A DNA stretch of 17,279 nucleotides from an uncultured Clostridiaceae bacterium (GTDB lineage Bacteria; Bacillota; Clostridia; Lachnospirales; Lachnospiraceae): assembly GCA_949948825.1 (NCBI GenBank), contig CATLIJ010000021.1, forward strand, positions 1 to 17,279, read 5' to 3'. Below are positions 6,205 through 13,853 of this stretch, one piece after another. The notes beneath the pieces are model-generated. The model did not search any database, was not told the DNA's origin, and was given only the letters and a program-made list of their open reading frames with translations. The position numbers and the translations under genes are program-made. Every line of letters starts with the position of its first letter. The first letter of the stretch is position 1.

Positions 6205-8193
6205 ATGATTCGGAAATATGTTTATGGAACGCCCTTTAACACAGAGGCAGTGATTGCAGACATAAAGGCGGACAGCGGTTCTCCGGCTTATGGGACGGTT
6301 GGTCTGGAGGAAGGTTTTTCTTTTATGTATACTCTGAAGGAAAGGGATGTGGTTTATGGCCTGGGGGAGGCAAACCGGGGAATCAACAAAAGAGGCGGCT
6401 GTTATATCAGTGATTGTACAGACAATCCAAACCACACAGAGGATGTAAGATCTCTTTATGCGGCACATAATTTTATTGTGGTCGCAGGAGATACCTGTTT
6501 TGGTCTTTTTGTAGACTATCCTTCAAAGCTTACCTTTGACATTGGCTTTACCCGTATGGACACGCTTGCCATTATCTGTGAGACAGGAGATTTGTGCCTG
6601 TATGTGATAGAGGGGGAGAGTTCTTATGATATTGTAAAACAGTTTCGGAAAATAATCGGAAGAAGCTATATTCCGCCCAAATTCGCATTTGGATTTGGAC
6701 AGAGCCGGTGGGGATACCAGACAAAGGAGGATTTCCGGCAGGTGGCAGAGGGCTACCGAAAGAACCATATTCCCCTGGATATGATTTATATGGATATTGA
6801 TTATATGCAGGATTATAAGGATTTTACCCTGCATGAGGAAAACTTCCGGGATTTTCCCCGGTTTGTCCAGGAGATGAAAGACCAGAATATCCGCCTGATC
6901 CCCATTATTGACGCAGGAGTCAAGGTGGAGAAAGGCTATGAGGTGTATGAGGAGGGTGTGAAAAACCGGTATTTTTGTCAGCGGGAGGATGGCAGCGATT
7001 TTGTGGCAGCGGTCTGGCCGGGAGACACCCATTTTCCTGATGTGTTGAATCCAGAGGCAAGAAAGTGGTTTGGGGACCAATACCGGTTTTTGATGGAGCA
7101 GGGAATTGAAGGTTTTTGGAACGATATGAACGAACCAGCCATTTTTTATACACCAGAAGGAATCAAAAGGGTCAGTCAGGTGATGAAGAGCTTTTTGGAG
7201 AATCCGGAGGCTGGTTCTCCATGGGATGTGAAGGATGCCCTTGAAGCTTTATCTGGCAATCAGGATGATTATAAGGCTTTTTATCATCAGGTGGGCAAAG
7301 AGCGAATCTGCCATGACAAGGTTCATAATCTGTTTGGCTTTAACATGACCAGAGCAGCAGGAGAAGCGTTTGAGCGGATTGCTCCGGACCGGCGTTTCCT
7401 CATGTTTTCCCGGTCCTCCTACATAGGCATGCATCGGTATGGGGGGCTTTGGACCGGGGACAATAAGTCCTGGTGGTCCCATATGCTTCTGAACCTGAAA
7501 ATGATGCCGTCTCTGAATATGTGCGGGTTTTTATATATTGGGGCAGATCTTGGAGGCTTTGGGGCAAATGCCACAAGAGATCTGGTGCTCCGCTGGTTGG
7601 CCCTGGGAGTTTTTACTCCACTGATGCGCAATCATGCTGCCATTGGCACCCGTGATCAGGAATGCTATCGTTTTGAAAATATGGAGGATTTCCGTCATGT
7701 AGTGGGAGTCCGCTACCGCCTTTTGCCTTATCTTTACAGTGAGTACATGAAGGCTGCATTGTCGGATGATTTGTATTTTAAACCTCTTGCTTTTGTATAT
7801 CCGGAGGATTCTCACTGCCTTCAGGCAGAGGATCAGTTAATGCTGGGAAATGAGATTATGATTGCTCCTGTGTATACTCAGAATGCCACGGGAAGATATG
7901 TTTATCTTCCGGAGGAGATGAAGTTTGTGAAATTCCTTCCGAATGGTTCTCTGTATGAGGAGATTCTTCCGGCTGGCCACCATTATGTGGAAATTGCGTT
8001 AAATGAGGTTCCCCTTTTTATCCGCAAGGGAAAATGGATTCCAATAGCAGACGGAGCGGAACATGTGGAGGCTGTGAATGCTTCCCGCTACACAGCGGTT
8101 GGATATGCAGGCGGGGAGTATGTGCTGTATGAGGATGACGGGATTCACAAGGATTATGACAATCCGGAGAACTGGAAGACACTGAAATACTGA
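6205..8193 (+). CDS. Glycoside hydrolase family 31 alpha-glucosidase, intracellular
   Basis: The 662-residue protein has no signal peptide and should act in the cytoplasm, removing alpha-linked glucose (or possibly xylose) from non-reducing ends by a retaining mechanism. An N-terminal beta-sandwich (about 1-150) precedes the catalytic barrel. Barrel signatures include FGFGQSRWGY (162-171), DMIYMDIDYM (192-201) and GFWNDMNEPAIF, in which Asp307 is the expected nucleophile. LWTGDN follows, with Asp419 as the expected acid/base, and then GADLGGFG (446-453). A C-terminal beta domain ends with YEDDG (642-646). A stretch of about 60 residues after the nucleophile (about 315-375) is predicted to be a helical insertion. 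GH31 members vary in substrate (maltose, isomaltose, xylosides, sulfoquinovosides), and the motifs seen fit alpha-glucosidase best. AGGAGA (6194-6199) lies 5 bases before the ATG. It sits behind gltX and near a maltose locus, but a terminator separates it from malR. Confidence 0.92.
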   Translation: MIRKYVYGTPFNTEAVIADIKADSGSPAYGTVGLEEGFSFMYTLKERDVVYGLGEANRGINKRGGCYISDCTDNPNHTEDVRSLYAAHNFIVVAGDTCFGLFVDYPSKLTFDIGFTRMDTLAIICETGDLCLYVIEGESSYDIVKQFRKIIGRSYIPPKFAFGFGQSRWGYQTKEDFRQVAEGYRKNHIPLDMIYMDIDYMQDYKDFTLHEENFRDFPRFVQEMKDQNIRLIPIIDAGVKVEKGYEVYEEGVKNRYFCQREDGSDFVAAVWPGDTHFPDVLNPEARKWFGDQYRFLMEQGIEGFWNDMNEPAIFYTPEGIKRVSQVMKSFLENPEAGSPWDVKDALEALSGNQDDYKAFYHQVGKERICHDKVHNLFGFNMTRAAGEAFERIAPDRRFLMFSRSSYIGMHRYGGLWTGDNKSWWSHMLLNLKMMPSLNMCGFLYIGADLGGFGANATRDLVLRWLALGVFTPLMRNHAAIGTRDQECYRFENMEDFRHVVGVRYRLLPYLYSEYMKAALSDDLYFKPLAFVYPEDSHCLQAEDQLMLGNEIMIAPVYTQNATGRYVYLPEEMKFVKFLPNGSLYEEILPAGHHYVEIALNEVPLFIRKGKWIPIADGAEHVEAVNASRYTAVGYAGGEYVLYEDDGIHKDYDNPENWKTLKY

Positions 8194-8207
8194 GATTTGC
8201 GAATCAG

Positions 8208-8253
8208 AAAACAGAAAGAACCATCTGACAACAGGAGGTTCTTTCTGTTTTTT
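8208..8253 (+). terminator. Strong Rho-independent terminator after the GH31 gene
   Basis: A perfect 15-bp stem (AAAACAGAAAGAACC at 8208-8222 with GGTTCTTTCTGTTTT at 8237-8251) encloses a 14-base loop and runs into TTTTTT (8248-8253). It starts 14 bases after the GH31 stop. Because the left arm starts with AAAA, the - strand copy also ends in Ts and could stop malR transcripts coming the other way. Confidence 0.9.
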
Positions 8254-8284
8254 AAGTTAATAATAGCAGGTCTCAACGGTTTTT

Positions 8285-9307
8285 TCAGATAATTCTCTGA
8301 CAGCTGTCTCGTTCGATCAGATAATGAGGCACAATGATTTTGGTGGCCAGCAGGTTTGGATTTTCAATGTGGTTGATCATCTGAGACGCTGCTTCAATTC
8401 CCAGCTGGCAGGAATTAATGTCAATGGAGGTCAGCTGAGGATAGGTAAGGCGGGCAAACAGGGAGTTGTTGAAGGAAATGATGGACAAATCCCCTGGTAT
8501 GGACAGACCAGATTCCATACAGGCCCGTTCCAGGGCCACAGCCAGAATATCGTCACTGACTAAAATGGCGGTGGGAGGGTCCTCCCCTTGGAGAAGACGG
8601 TGGATCAACGTATCCCCGTCTTTTGGGATGGAGGGCGCCTCCACACAATACTCCTCACGGAGAGGAATATTGTGCTTTAAAAGGGCAGTCTGGTAGCCAG
8701 ATTTGCGGTCAGCAGAAAACATCAGACTGCTGTCGCTGCCCAGATATGCAATTTTACGGTGTCCCAGCTGATACAAATACTCCGTGGCTTCCTGACCAGC
8801 CAGAAGATTATCATTATCAATATATATGGTCTGATTGGCATACTGATAAGCTTTTCCAATGAGCACATACAAAAGACCTTCTCCGTACAGATAATCCACA
8901 ACCGGGTCCTGCTGCTTGGAATAAAGGACAATAAAACCATCTACCTGACCGCTGCGGGTCATGGTGCGCATCGCATGAAGCACCTCATCCTCATCCTTGC
9001 CAGTGATGACCGTATTAATATACTGGCGCTGATTGCAAAACTGGCTGATTCCCCGAATGGCTTCCAGGTAAAAGGGATTCTCATAGGCATCCCGCACAGA
9101 GGTAGGCAGGACAATGCCAATGGTACGGGCGTTTTGGGATGCCAGATTGCTTGCCTGAAAATTAGGCTCATAGCCCAGCTGGGCCATAGCACGGCGGACC
9201 CGTTCCTTTGTCTCCTCGCTGATGGAGGGGTTATTTTTACAGGTGCGGGAAACCGTAGACGGGGATACGCCAGCCAGCGCTGCAACATCTTTAATGGTAA
9301 CGGCCAT
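8285..9307 (-). CDS. malR: LacI-family regulator, MalR type
   Basis: This 340-residue cytoplasmic repressor begins MAVTIKDVAALAGVSPSTVS, the classic LacI/GalR helix-turn-helix (residues 4-25), with the hinge near ASNLAS (52-57), whose Leu should insert in the operator minor groove. A periplasmic-binding-like sensor domain follows, with segments RTIGIVLP, NPFYLEAIRGISQ, TGKDEDE and VDGFIVLYSKQQDPVV that resemble my recollection of streptococcal MalR. Near the end, TSIDINSCQLGIEA is also typical. The longest frame reaches 9352, but AGGAGG (9314-9319) sits 6 bases before the ATG at 9307 and the conserved domain begins there, so 9307 is chosen. It lies 62 bases downstream of the diguanylate cyclase gene, same strand, with no clear terminator between. 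The operator-like site at 11548-11559 before the PTS gene is its obvious target. Ligand (maltose or a derivative) is inferred. Confidence 0.85.
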   Translation of the reverse strand: MAVTIKDVAALAGVSPSTVSRTCKNNPSISEETKERVRRAMAQLGYEPNFQASNLASQNARTIGIVLPTSVRDAYENPFYLEAIRGISQFCNQRQYINTVITGKDEDEVLHAMRTMTRSGQVDGFIVLYSKQQDPVVDYLYGEGLLYVLIGKAYQYANQTIYIDNDNLLAGQEATEYLYQLGHRKIAYLGSDSSLMFSADRKSGYQTALLKHNIPLREEYCVEAPSIPKDGDTLIHRLLQGEDPPTAILVSDDILAVALERACMESGLSIPGDLSIISFNNSLFARLTYPQLTSIDINSCQLGIEAASQMINHIENPNLLATKIIVPHYLIERDSCQRII

Positions 9308-9313
9308 GATAAA

Positions 9314-9319
9314 CCTCCT
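9314..9319 (-). promoter_or_regulatory. Ribosome binding site fixing the malR start
   Basis: Perfect AGGAGG on the - strand, 6 bases before the ATG at 9307. It lies inside the longer frame opening at 9352 and so rules against that start. Confidence 0.85.
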
Positions 9320-9324
9320 GAAGC

Positions 9325-9360
9325 CGGCACATCGTTTTACGGAACAAATCAAAACTGCCG
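9325..9360 (-). repeat. Interrupted hairpin between the cyclase gene and malR
   Basis: On the - strand, CGGCA-GTTTT (9360-9351) can pair with AAAAC (9338-9334) and TGCCG (9329-9325), with a 12-base loop and a 4-base bulge on one side. There is no T-run, so a terminator is unlikely. It ends about 5 bases before the malR ribosome binding site and could affect mRNA processing or relative expression. It may be chance. Confidence 0.3.
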
Positions 9361-9369
9361 ATCAGAGGC

Positions 9370-11319
9370 TTATCGCATTTGACGCCGGTCACGAGTACCC
9401 ATATAGTATAAGCGTTTATCTTCATACATTCTTTTTTCTGCTGTTTTTACAATTGCAATGGGCGAAATTGCAGATCCACCGGAAGCAGTCCCAATGGAAA
9501 CATGGTATCCGCTGCTTTGTACAATCTGCTTTGCAAGAACAGCCTGTCTGGAAGCCTCTTCTTCCTTCATATTAGTAAATACCAGGAATTCATCCCCTCC
9601 GATTCGGAACACAGATCCATGTTCAAACGTATCCTTTAAGGCATTGGCCACACACTGCAGCATCCGGTCGCCAGCAGCATGGCCCTGGCTGTTGTTTAAT
9701 TCATGGAGGCCATTGGCATCTGCATAGACACAGGTAATGCAGTCCGGATGATCGGTTTCAAGCTGTTTCATCTTTTGCTCATAGGCATTCCGGTTCCACA
9801 GGTTTGTAAGGGCATCTGTGGTTCCCATTTTTTCTATGGTCTGATAAGCCTGCATATTATAAAGCGCCATGGAAAAGCTTAAGGCAACGCTGGTGAGAGG
9901 GGAAAGATCACCCCATGTCTGATCCGTATTAATTGCAGCCAGAACACCAATCAGCCGTTTTTTCTGTCCTTCTATGGGAATTGCCATCCACTGACTGATT
10001 CCAAATTGACTGATCATATCCTTTAGTCTTGGGTCCTTTTGTGTGGATTCCCTTTCCGCAGAGGCAATATAAGAGGCATTGCGAAGAAGCATGTCTTCTG
10101 TAAGAACCGTGGCAAGCTGATTTTCCCGCTGATTCCCATCTCCTATGGAAGAATTACTCTGCCAGGAAAAGATCCGGCGGACTTTGTTATTTTCAATGGC
10201 AACCAGCAATACGGATCTGGCTTTTGTCTCCTCGGCAATCTGTTTTAAGGAAAGGCTTATATTTTCCTGCTGCCGGAAGGCATCAAAAAGAGTGTGCTGA
10301 ATATTATACATATAATGAATATGCTGAATCTGATATTCTTTTAATTTCATCTCTCTTTTTGACCGTAAAAGAATCCACAGAAAATATGTAATCAGTGCAA
10401 CGCTTTCAAAAATACCCAGCCAGAATAAGATCGTTTTGGTGTATTCAGCTTCATCAAATACAACACTTTCCGGAACAGACAGCAGGATAAACCAGTGGTT
10501 GACATCAAGAGGAGCATAGGCAGTGTACAGGTATTCATCCAGACTTGTGGACAGATAGGCAGTCAGTCCGCTGCGGCCCTGGGAAAAGTCCTGTCTGATC
10601 TGTTCTTCGTGGAAGCCTTCCTTAATATGATGGCCCTCTGTTGCGTCCGAATGTCCTGGGTGGCCGTGGAGGGTATCCAGGACCAGATTCATATTTTCCG
10701 GGTCCATAATATAAAAATCCGCTTTTCCGTCAAACACATCAATATTAAAGTAGTCAGAAATATTATCCAGTTCTACTACACCGAACAAAAGTCCCCGGAT
10801 GTCTGGTTTTTCTCCGATGGGAATGCTGTAATATAAAATCCAGTTATGAGGATTTGCGCTGTCTGGTTCAGCGTTGGACAGAAAAGGCCCTTCCTGGGCA
10901 AGCTGGTCAAAGGTTTTCTTACCATGGGATGTCTTAAAGGTTCCGTCTGACAGCATGGCCTGATTGTCCGGAAACAAAATTCCGATTCGGGAAATAAATT
11001 CCTTTTCTTCGAAAATCTTCAAAAGCGCCTGTACCTGCGGCGAAGAGAGCTCCTTTTCCTTCTCAATAATTTTGGCAAGAACATCCATATCATTCTGAAA
11101 AAAGAAAAGCTGGTCATTAATATTGTTTTTGGTGTTTCGGGCTTCCTGTTCCAGAATTTGGAGGCAGAAATTAATGGAATAGTTTTTCAGTAAACTGGAG
11201 GCAATCAGAAAACCAATAGCAAGAATCAATATAAGCCCAATGGTAGCAAAAACATTCCCAAACCGTTGACGGGACAGTTTTTTCAACCGAATTTCTTCTT
11301 TTTTGGAGAGACCATTCAT
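9370..11319 (-). CDS. Membrane-bound diguanylate cyclase with extracellular sensor, GAF and GGDEF domains
   Basis: This 649-residue protein should make cyclic di-GMP from two GTP in response to an outside signal. A cytoplasmic Lys/Arg-rich start is followed by a membrane helix (about 23-45), an extracellular region of about 250 residues resembling a dCache sensor (46-296, with NWILYYSIPI and LYTAYAPLDVNHWFILLSVP), and a second helix (297-318). A linker helix, a GAF-like domain (about 350-490) and a C-terminal GGDEF domain (about 495-640) follow. The GGDEF signature is intact (FRIGGDEFLVF, 571-581). The upstream metal/base-binding block reads YADANGLHELNNSQGH, in which Asp534 and Asn542 are kept but some usual residues differ. 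The inhibitory RxxD site before GGDEF is absent (FEHG instead). AAGGAAGG (11327-11334) lies 7 bases before the ATG. It is the first gene of a - strand unit that continues into malR. Confidence 0.88.
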   Translation of the reverse strand: MNGLSKKEEIRLKKLSRQRFGNVFATIGLILILAIGFLIASSLLKNYSINFCLQILEQEARNTKNNINDQLFFFQNDMDVLAKIIEKEKELSSPQVQALLKIFEEKEFISRIGILFPDNQAMLSDGTFKTSHGKKTFDQLAQEGPFLSNAEPDSANPHNWILYYSIPIGEKPDIRGLLFGVVELDNISDYFNIDVFDGKADFYIMDPENMNLVLDTLHGHPGHSDATEGHHIKEGFHEEQIRQDFSQGRSGLTAYLSTSLDEYLYTAYAPLDVNHWFILLSVPESVVFDEAEYTKTILFWLGIFESVALITYFLWILLRSKREMKLKEYQIQHIHYMYNIQHTLFDAFRQQENISLSLKQIAEETKARSVLLVAIENNKVRRIFSWQSNSSIGDGNQRENQLATVLTEDMLLRNASYIASAERESTQKDPRLKDMISQFGISQWMAIPIEGQKKRLIGVLAAINTDQTWGDLSPLTSVALSFSMALYNMQAYQTIEKMGTTDALTNLWNRNAYEQKMKQLETDHPDCITCVYADANGLHELNNSQGHAAGDRMLQCVANALKDTFEHGSVFRIGGDEFLVFTNMKEEEASRQAVLAKQIVQSSGYHVSIGTASGGSAISPIAIVKTAEKRMYEDKRLYYMGTRDRRQMR

Positions 11320-11358
11320 GGATGCACCTTCCTTATAGTGTGAAAGTTGGTTAATACT

Positions 11359-11400
11359 TTGATTTTATCATGGAGAAACCGTTATTGTCAATAAAATCAA
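11359..11400. promoter_or_regulatory. Perfect 10-bp inverted repeat spanning the cyclase promoter
   Basis: TTGATTTTAT (11359-11368) and ATAAAATCAA (11391-11400) are exact reverse complements separated by 22 bases. One arm covers the - strand -10 box and the other begins in the -35 box. Arm centres are 32 bp apart, about three helical turns. This could be a two-site operator for an unknown regulator. The arms are AT-rich, which raises the chance of coincidence. Confidence 0.45.
11362..11391 (-). promoter_or_regulatory. Promoter of the cyclase-malR unit
   Basis: On the - strand, a perfect -35 TTGACA (11391-11386), an 18-base spacer and -10 TAAAAT (11367-11362, five of six). Transcription would begin near 11355, leaving a leader of about 36 bases. 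Confidence 0.75.
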
Positions 11401-11514
11401 TGGGATTATGAAAAAAGAAGCAAACAGGCAGCAAGAATTTATTGTGAAAATTATACAAATAATTTGGAGATTATTGTTAATAACAGAAAAAATGTAAAGA
11501 TGATGAAAATGCTC

Positions 11515-11543
11515 TTGCATGTTTTATGCAAATGCGCTATATT
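11515..11543 (+). promoter_or_regulatory. malT: Promoter of the malT operon
   Basis: -35 TTGCAT (11515-11520, four of six), exactly 17 bases, then -10 TATATT (11538-11543, five of six). The start should fall near 11550, inside the operator-like site, giving a leader of about 57 bases with no antiterminator hairpin evident. TTGCAT and ATGCAA (11526-11531) form a small inverted repeat over the -35 region. Confidence 0.7.
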
Positions 11544-11547
11544 TAAT

Positions 11548-11559
11548 GCAAGCGTTTGC
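11548..11559. promoter_or_regulatory. LacI-type operator (MalR site and/or CcpA cre) over the malT start
   Basis: GCAAGCGTTTGC is a palindrome centred on CG with one mismatched pair, the general form of LacI/GalR-family operators and one base from the symmetrical GCAAACGTTTGC. The surrounding TGCAAGCGTTTGCG also partly fits the Firmicutes cre pattern. It overlaps the predicted transcription start, the right place for repression. MalR or CcpA, or both, could bind; sequence cannot separate them. Confidence 0.7.
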
Positions 11560-11594
11560 GCAACGAGTAAGGAAAATTGCAAAAAATAACGAGC

Positions 11595-11600
11595 GGAGGA
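11595..11600 (+). promoter_or_regulatory. Ribosome binding site fixing the malT start
   Basis: GGAGGA, 6 bases before the ATG at 11607. It lies within the longer frame that opens at a TTG at 11577, so 11607 is the better start. Confidence 0.8.
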
Positions 11601-11606
11601 ACAGGG

Positions 11607-13832
11607 ATGAATGACAGAGACAGCTATAAGAATGAAGTGATTATACGATCACCAGTCACAGGAAAAGCGATTGCATTAGAACAGGTACCAGATCCGGTTT
11701 TTTCACAGAAAATCATCGGAGACGGCATGGCGGTGATTCCAGAAGAGGGAAAGATTGTAAGCCCGGTGACAGGAGAAGTGGTCTCTGTGGCAGATACCCT
11801 TCATGCTTTTGGATTCCGCAGCGATGAAGGGGTGGAGCTTCTGGTCCATGTGGGGCTGGAGACAGTGGCTCTTAAGGGAGAGTGCTTTCAGGTGCATGTA
11901 AAGGCCGGAGACCGGATTCAGGCCGGAGATCTGGTGGCAGAGGTGGACCTGGCATTTCTGGCAGAAAGGAATATAAATCCGGTTACACCTGTGCTGGTCT
12001 GCGGCGGGGCAGAGGGCAAGAGTCTGAAGGGACAGGACGGCGCGGTAACTGCTGGAGAGGATACACTGATTTTGATACAGGGAGATTCAGCAGAGGAGGG
12101 AGAAACAGGGAAAAGCGCCTTAACTGACAAAGCTGACAGCACAGCGAAGGCAGGTGTATCTCAGGAGCCTGAGAAGAAAAAATTTGCCATTAATTTTGAT
12201 TTTCTCCAGAAACTGGGTAAGGTGTTGATGGTAGTGATTGCTGTCATGCCAGCAGCAGGACTGATGATCAGCCTTGGCAAGCTTGTGCAGATGGCTGGCG
12301 TGGACATTCATATGATTTCCATGATTGGCAGTACCATGGAAAATATCGGATGGGCTGTGATCAATAACCTGCATATTTTGTTTGCAGTGGCAATCGGCGG
12401 TTCCTGGGCAAAGGAGAGGGCCGGAGGCGCATTTGCGGCAGTGATTGCGTTTATTCTGATTAACTGTATCACAGGCGCAATTTTTGGAGTGACCTCTGGA
12501 ATGCTCAATGATCCGGAGGCTGTGACCCATACTTTATTTGGCCAGGAAATTCTGGTAAATGGTTATTTCACCTCTGTATTGGGAGCGCCTGCCCTGAATA
12601 TGGGAGTGTTTGTTGGAATTATAGCCGGATTTACAGGCGGTATGATTTACAACAAGTATTACAATTTCCGGAAGCTTCCGGATGCGCTGGCATTTTTTAA
12701 CGGAAAACGGTTTGTACCCATGGTGGTAATTTACTGGTCTGTAATTATTTCTCTGGCGCTGGCTGTGGTCTGGCCGGTAGTGCAGACCGGAATCAATGCG
12801 TTTGGTGTGTGGATTGCAAATTCCTCTTCTACCTCGCCAGTGCTGGCTCCATTTATTTACGGAACTCTGGAACGTCTGCTGCTGCCTTTTGGCCTGCACC
12901 ATATGCTGACAATTCCTATGAACTATACTTCCTTTGGCGGTACCTACACGATTCAGACCGGAATCAATGCAGGCTCTCAGGTATTCGGACAGGATCCCCT
13001 GTGGCTGGCCTGGGTGACAGATTTGATTAACTTTAAGGATGCAGGAGACATGGCTTCCTATACAAATCTGATGACAACTGTGACGCCTGCCCGGTTTAAG
13101 GTGGGACAGATGATTGGAGCTACCGGGCTTTTGCTGGGGATAGCTCTTGCCATGTACCGCAGAGTGGATGAGGATAAGAAAAAGTCCTACCGTTCCATGT
13201 TTGTATCAACTGTGCTGGCAGTATTTCTGACAGGTGTGACGGAGCCTTTGGAGTTTATGTTCATGTTCTGTGCTTTACCGCTGTATGGGGCTTATGCTGT
13301 GCTTCAGGGATGTGCTTTTGCCATGGCAGGAATTTTGCATCTCCGTCTTCACTCTTTTGGAAATTTAGAGTTCCTCACCCGTGTACCTATGTCCATAAAG
13401 GCTGGTCTGGCAGGGGATTTGCTCAATTTTGTGATTTGTGTGGCAGTGTTCTTTGCCGTAGGGTATGTGATTGCTTATGTGATGATTGATAAAATGAAAT
13501 TTGCAACTCCAGGCCGTCTGGGGAATTATACAGATGAGGGCGGAGAAGAAGAGAGCGGGGCTGCGGCCGGAAGTTCAGGAACAGGTTCCAAAGGAAACGG
13601 AGGTCAGGCAGAACGGATTATTGCCCTGCTTGGCGGCCGGGAGAACATTACATTGGTGGATGCCTGTATGACCCGTTTGAGGGTGACAGTTAAGGATGCC
13701 TCCAAGGTGGCGGAGCTGCCGGCATGGAAGGCAGAAGGGGCGCTTGGACTGCTGAAGAAGGATAATGGAATTCAGGCAGTATATGGCCCCAAGGCAGATG
13801 TGCTTAAATCGGATATTAATGATATCCTGTAA
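11607..13832 (+). CDS. malT: Maltose/glucose-type PTS permease, fused IIA-IIC-IIB
   Basis: This 741-residue protein imports a sugar across the membrane while phosphorylating it with PEP-derived phosphate from HPr. Residues about 12-132 are a Crr-like IIA domain, with RSPVTGKAI, DTLHAFGF (His66) and LLVHVGLETVALKGE (His81, the phosphorylated His). A charged linker (133-190) leads to the membrane IIC domain (about 195-630), which contains LLLPFGLHHMLTIPMNYTSF (424-443) and LTGVTEPLEF (541-550) of the glucose/maltose group. A Gly/Glu/Ser-rich linker (641-668) leads to the C-terminal IIB domain with VDACMTRLRV (Cys687, phosphocysteine). All three phosphorylation sites are present, so no separate IIA is needed. 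Maltose is inferred from the downstream mapP-like gene, malQ, alpha-glucosidase and divergent malR; glucose is the alternative. The order IIA-IIC-IIB differs from PtsG (C-B-A) and BglP (B-C-A). Confidence 0.88.
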   Translation: MNDRDSYKNEVIIRSPVTGKAIALEQVPDPVFSQKIIGDGMAVIPEEGKIVSPVTGEVVSVADTLHAFGFRSDEGVELLVHVGLETVALKGECFQVHVKAGDRIQAGDLVAEVDLAFLAERNINPVTPVLVCGGAEGKSLKGQDGAVTAGEDTLILIQGDSAEEGETGKSALTDKADSTAKAGVSQEPEKKKFAINFDFLQKLGKVLMVVIAVMPAAGLMISLGKLVQMAGVDIHMISMIGSTMENIGWAVINNLHILFAVAIGGSWAKERAGGAFAAVIAFILINCITGAIFGVTSGMLNDPEAVTHTLFGQEILVNGYFTSVLGAPALNMGVFVGIIAGFTGGMIYNKYYNFRKLPDALAFFNGKRFVPMVVIYWSVIISLALAVVWPVVQTGINAFGVWIANSSSTSPVLAPFIYGTLERLLLPFGLHHMLTIPMNYTSFGGTYTIQTGINAGSQVFGQDPLWLAWVTDLINFKDAGDMASYTNLMTTVTPARFKVGQMIGATGLLLGIALAMYRRVDEDKKKSYRSMFVSTVLAVFLTGVTEPLEFMFMFCALPLYGAYAVLQGCAFAMAGILHLRLHSFGNLEFLTRVPMSIKAGLAGDLLNFVICVAVFFAVGYVIAYVMIDKMKFATPGRLGNYTDEGGEEESGAAAGSSGTGSKGNGGQAERIIALLGGRENITLVDACMTRLRVTVKDASKVAELPAWKAEGALGLLKKDNGIQAVYGPKADVLKSDINDIL

Positions 13833-13853
13833 CAGCGTCAGGAGGCAGGGAAA

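Noticed and set aside
8193..8284. Separate promoter or small RNA in the GH31-malR gap
   Set aside because: The 91-base gap between convergent genes is largely the terminator hairpin; no promoter pair was found.
8759..9382. 207-residue open frame on the + strand opposite malR
   Set aside because: malR has complete family motifs and a perfect ribosome binding site; the opposite frame is a shadow.
11544..11606. Antiterminator (RAT/terminator) control of the PTS gene
   Set aside because: The leader of about 57 bases has no hairpin followed by a T-run; operator control at the start site explains the region better.
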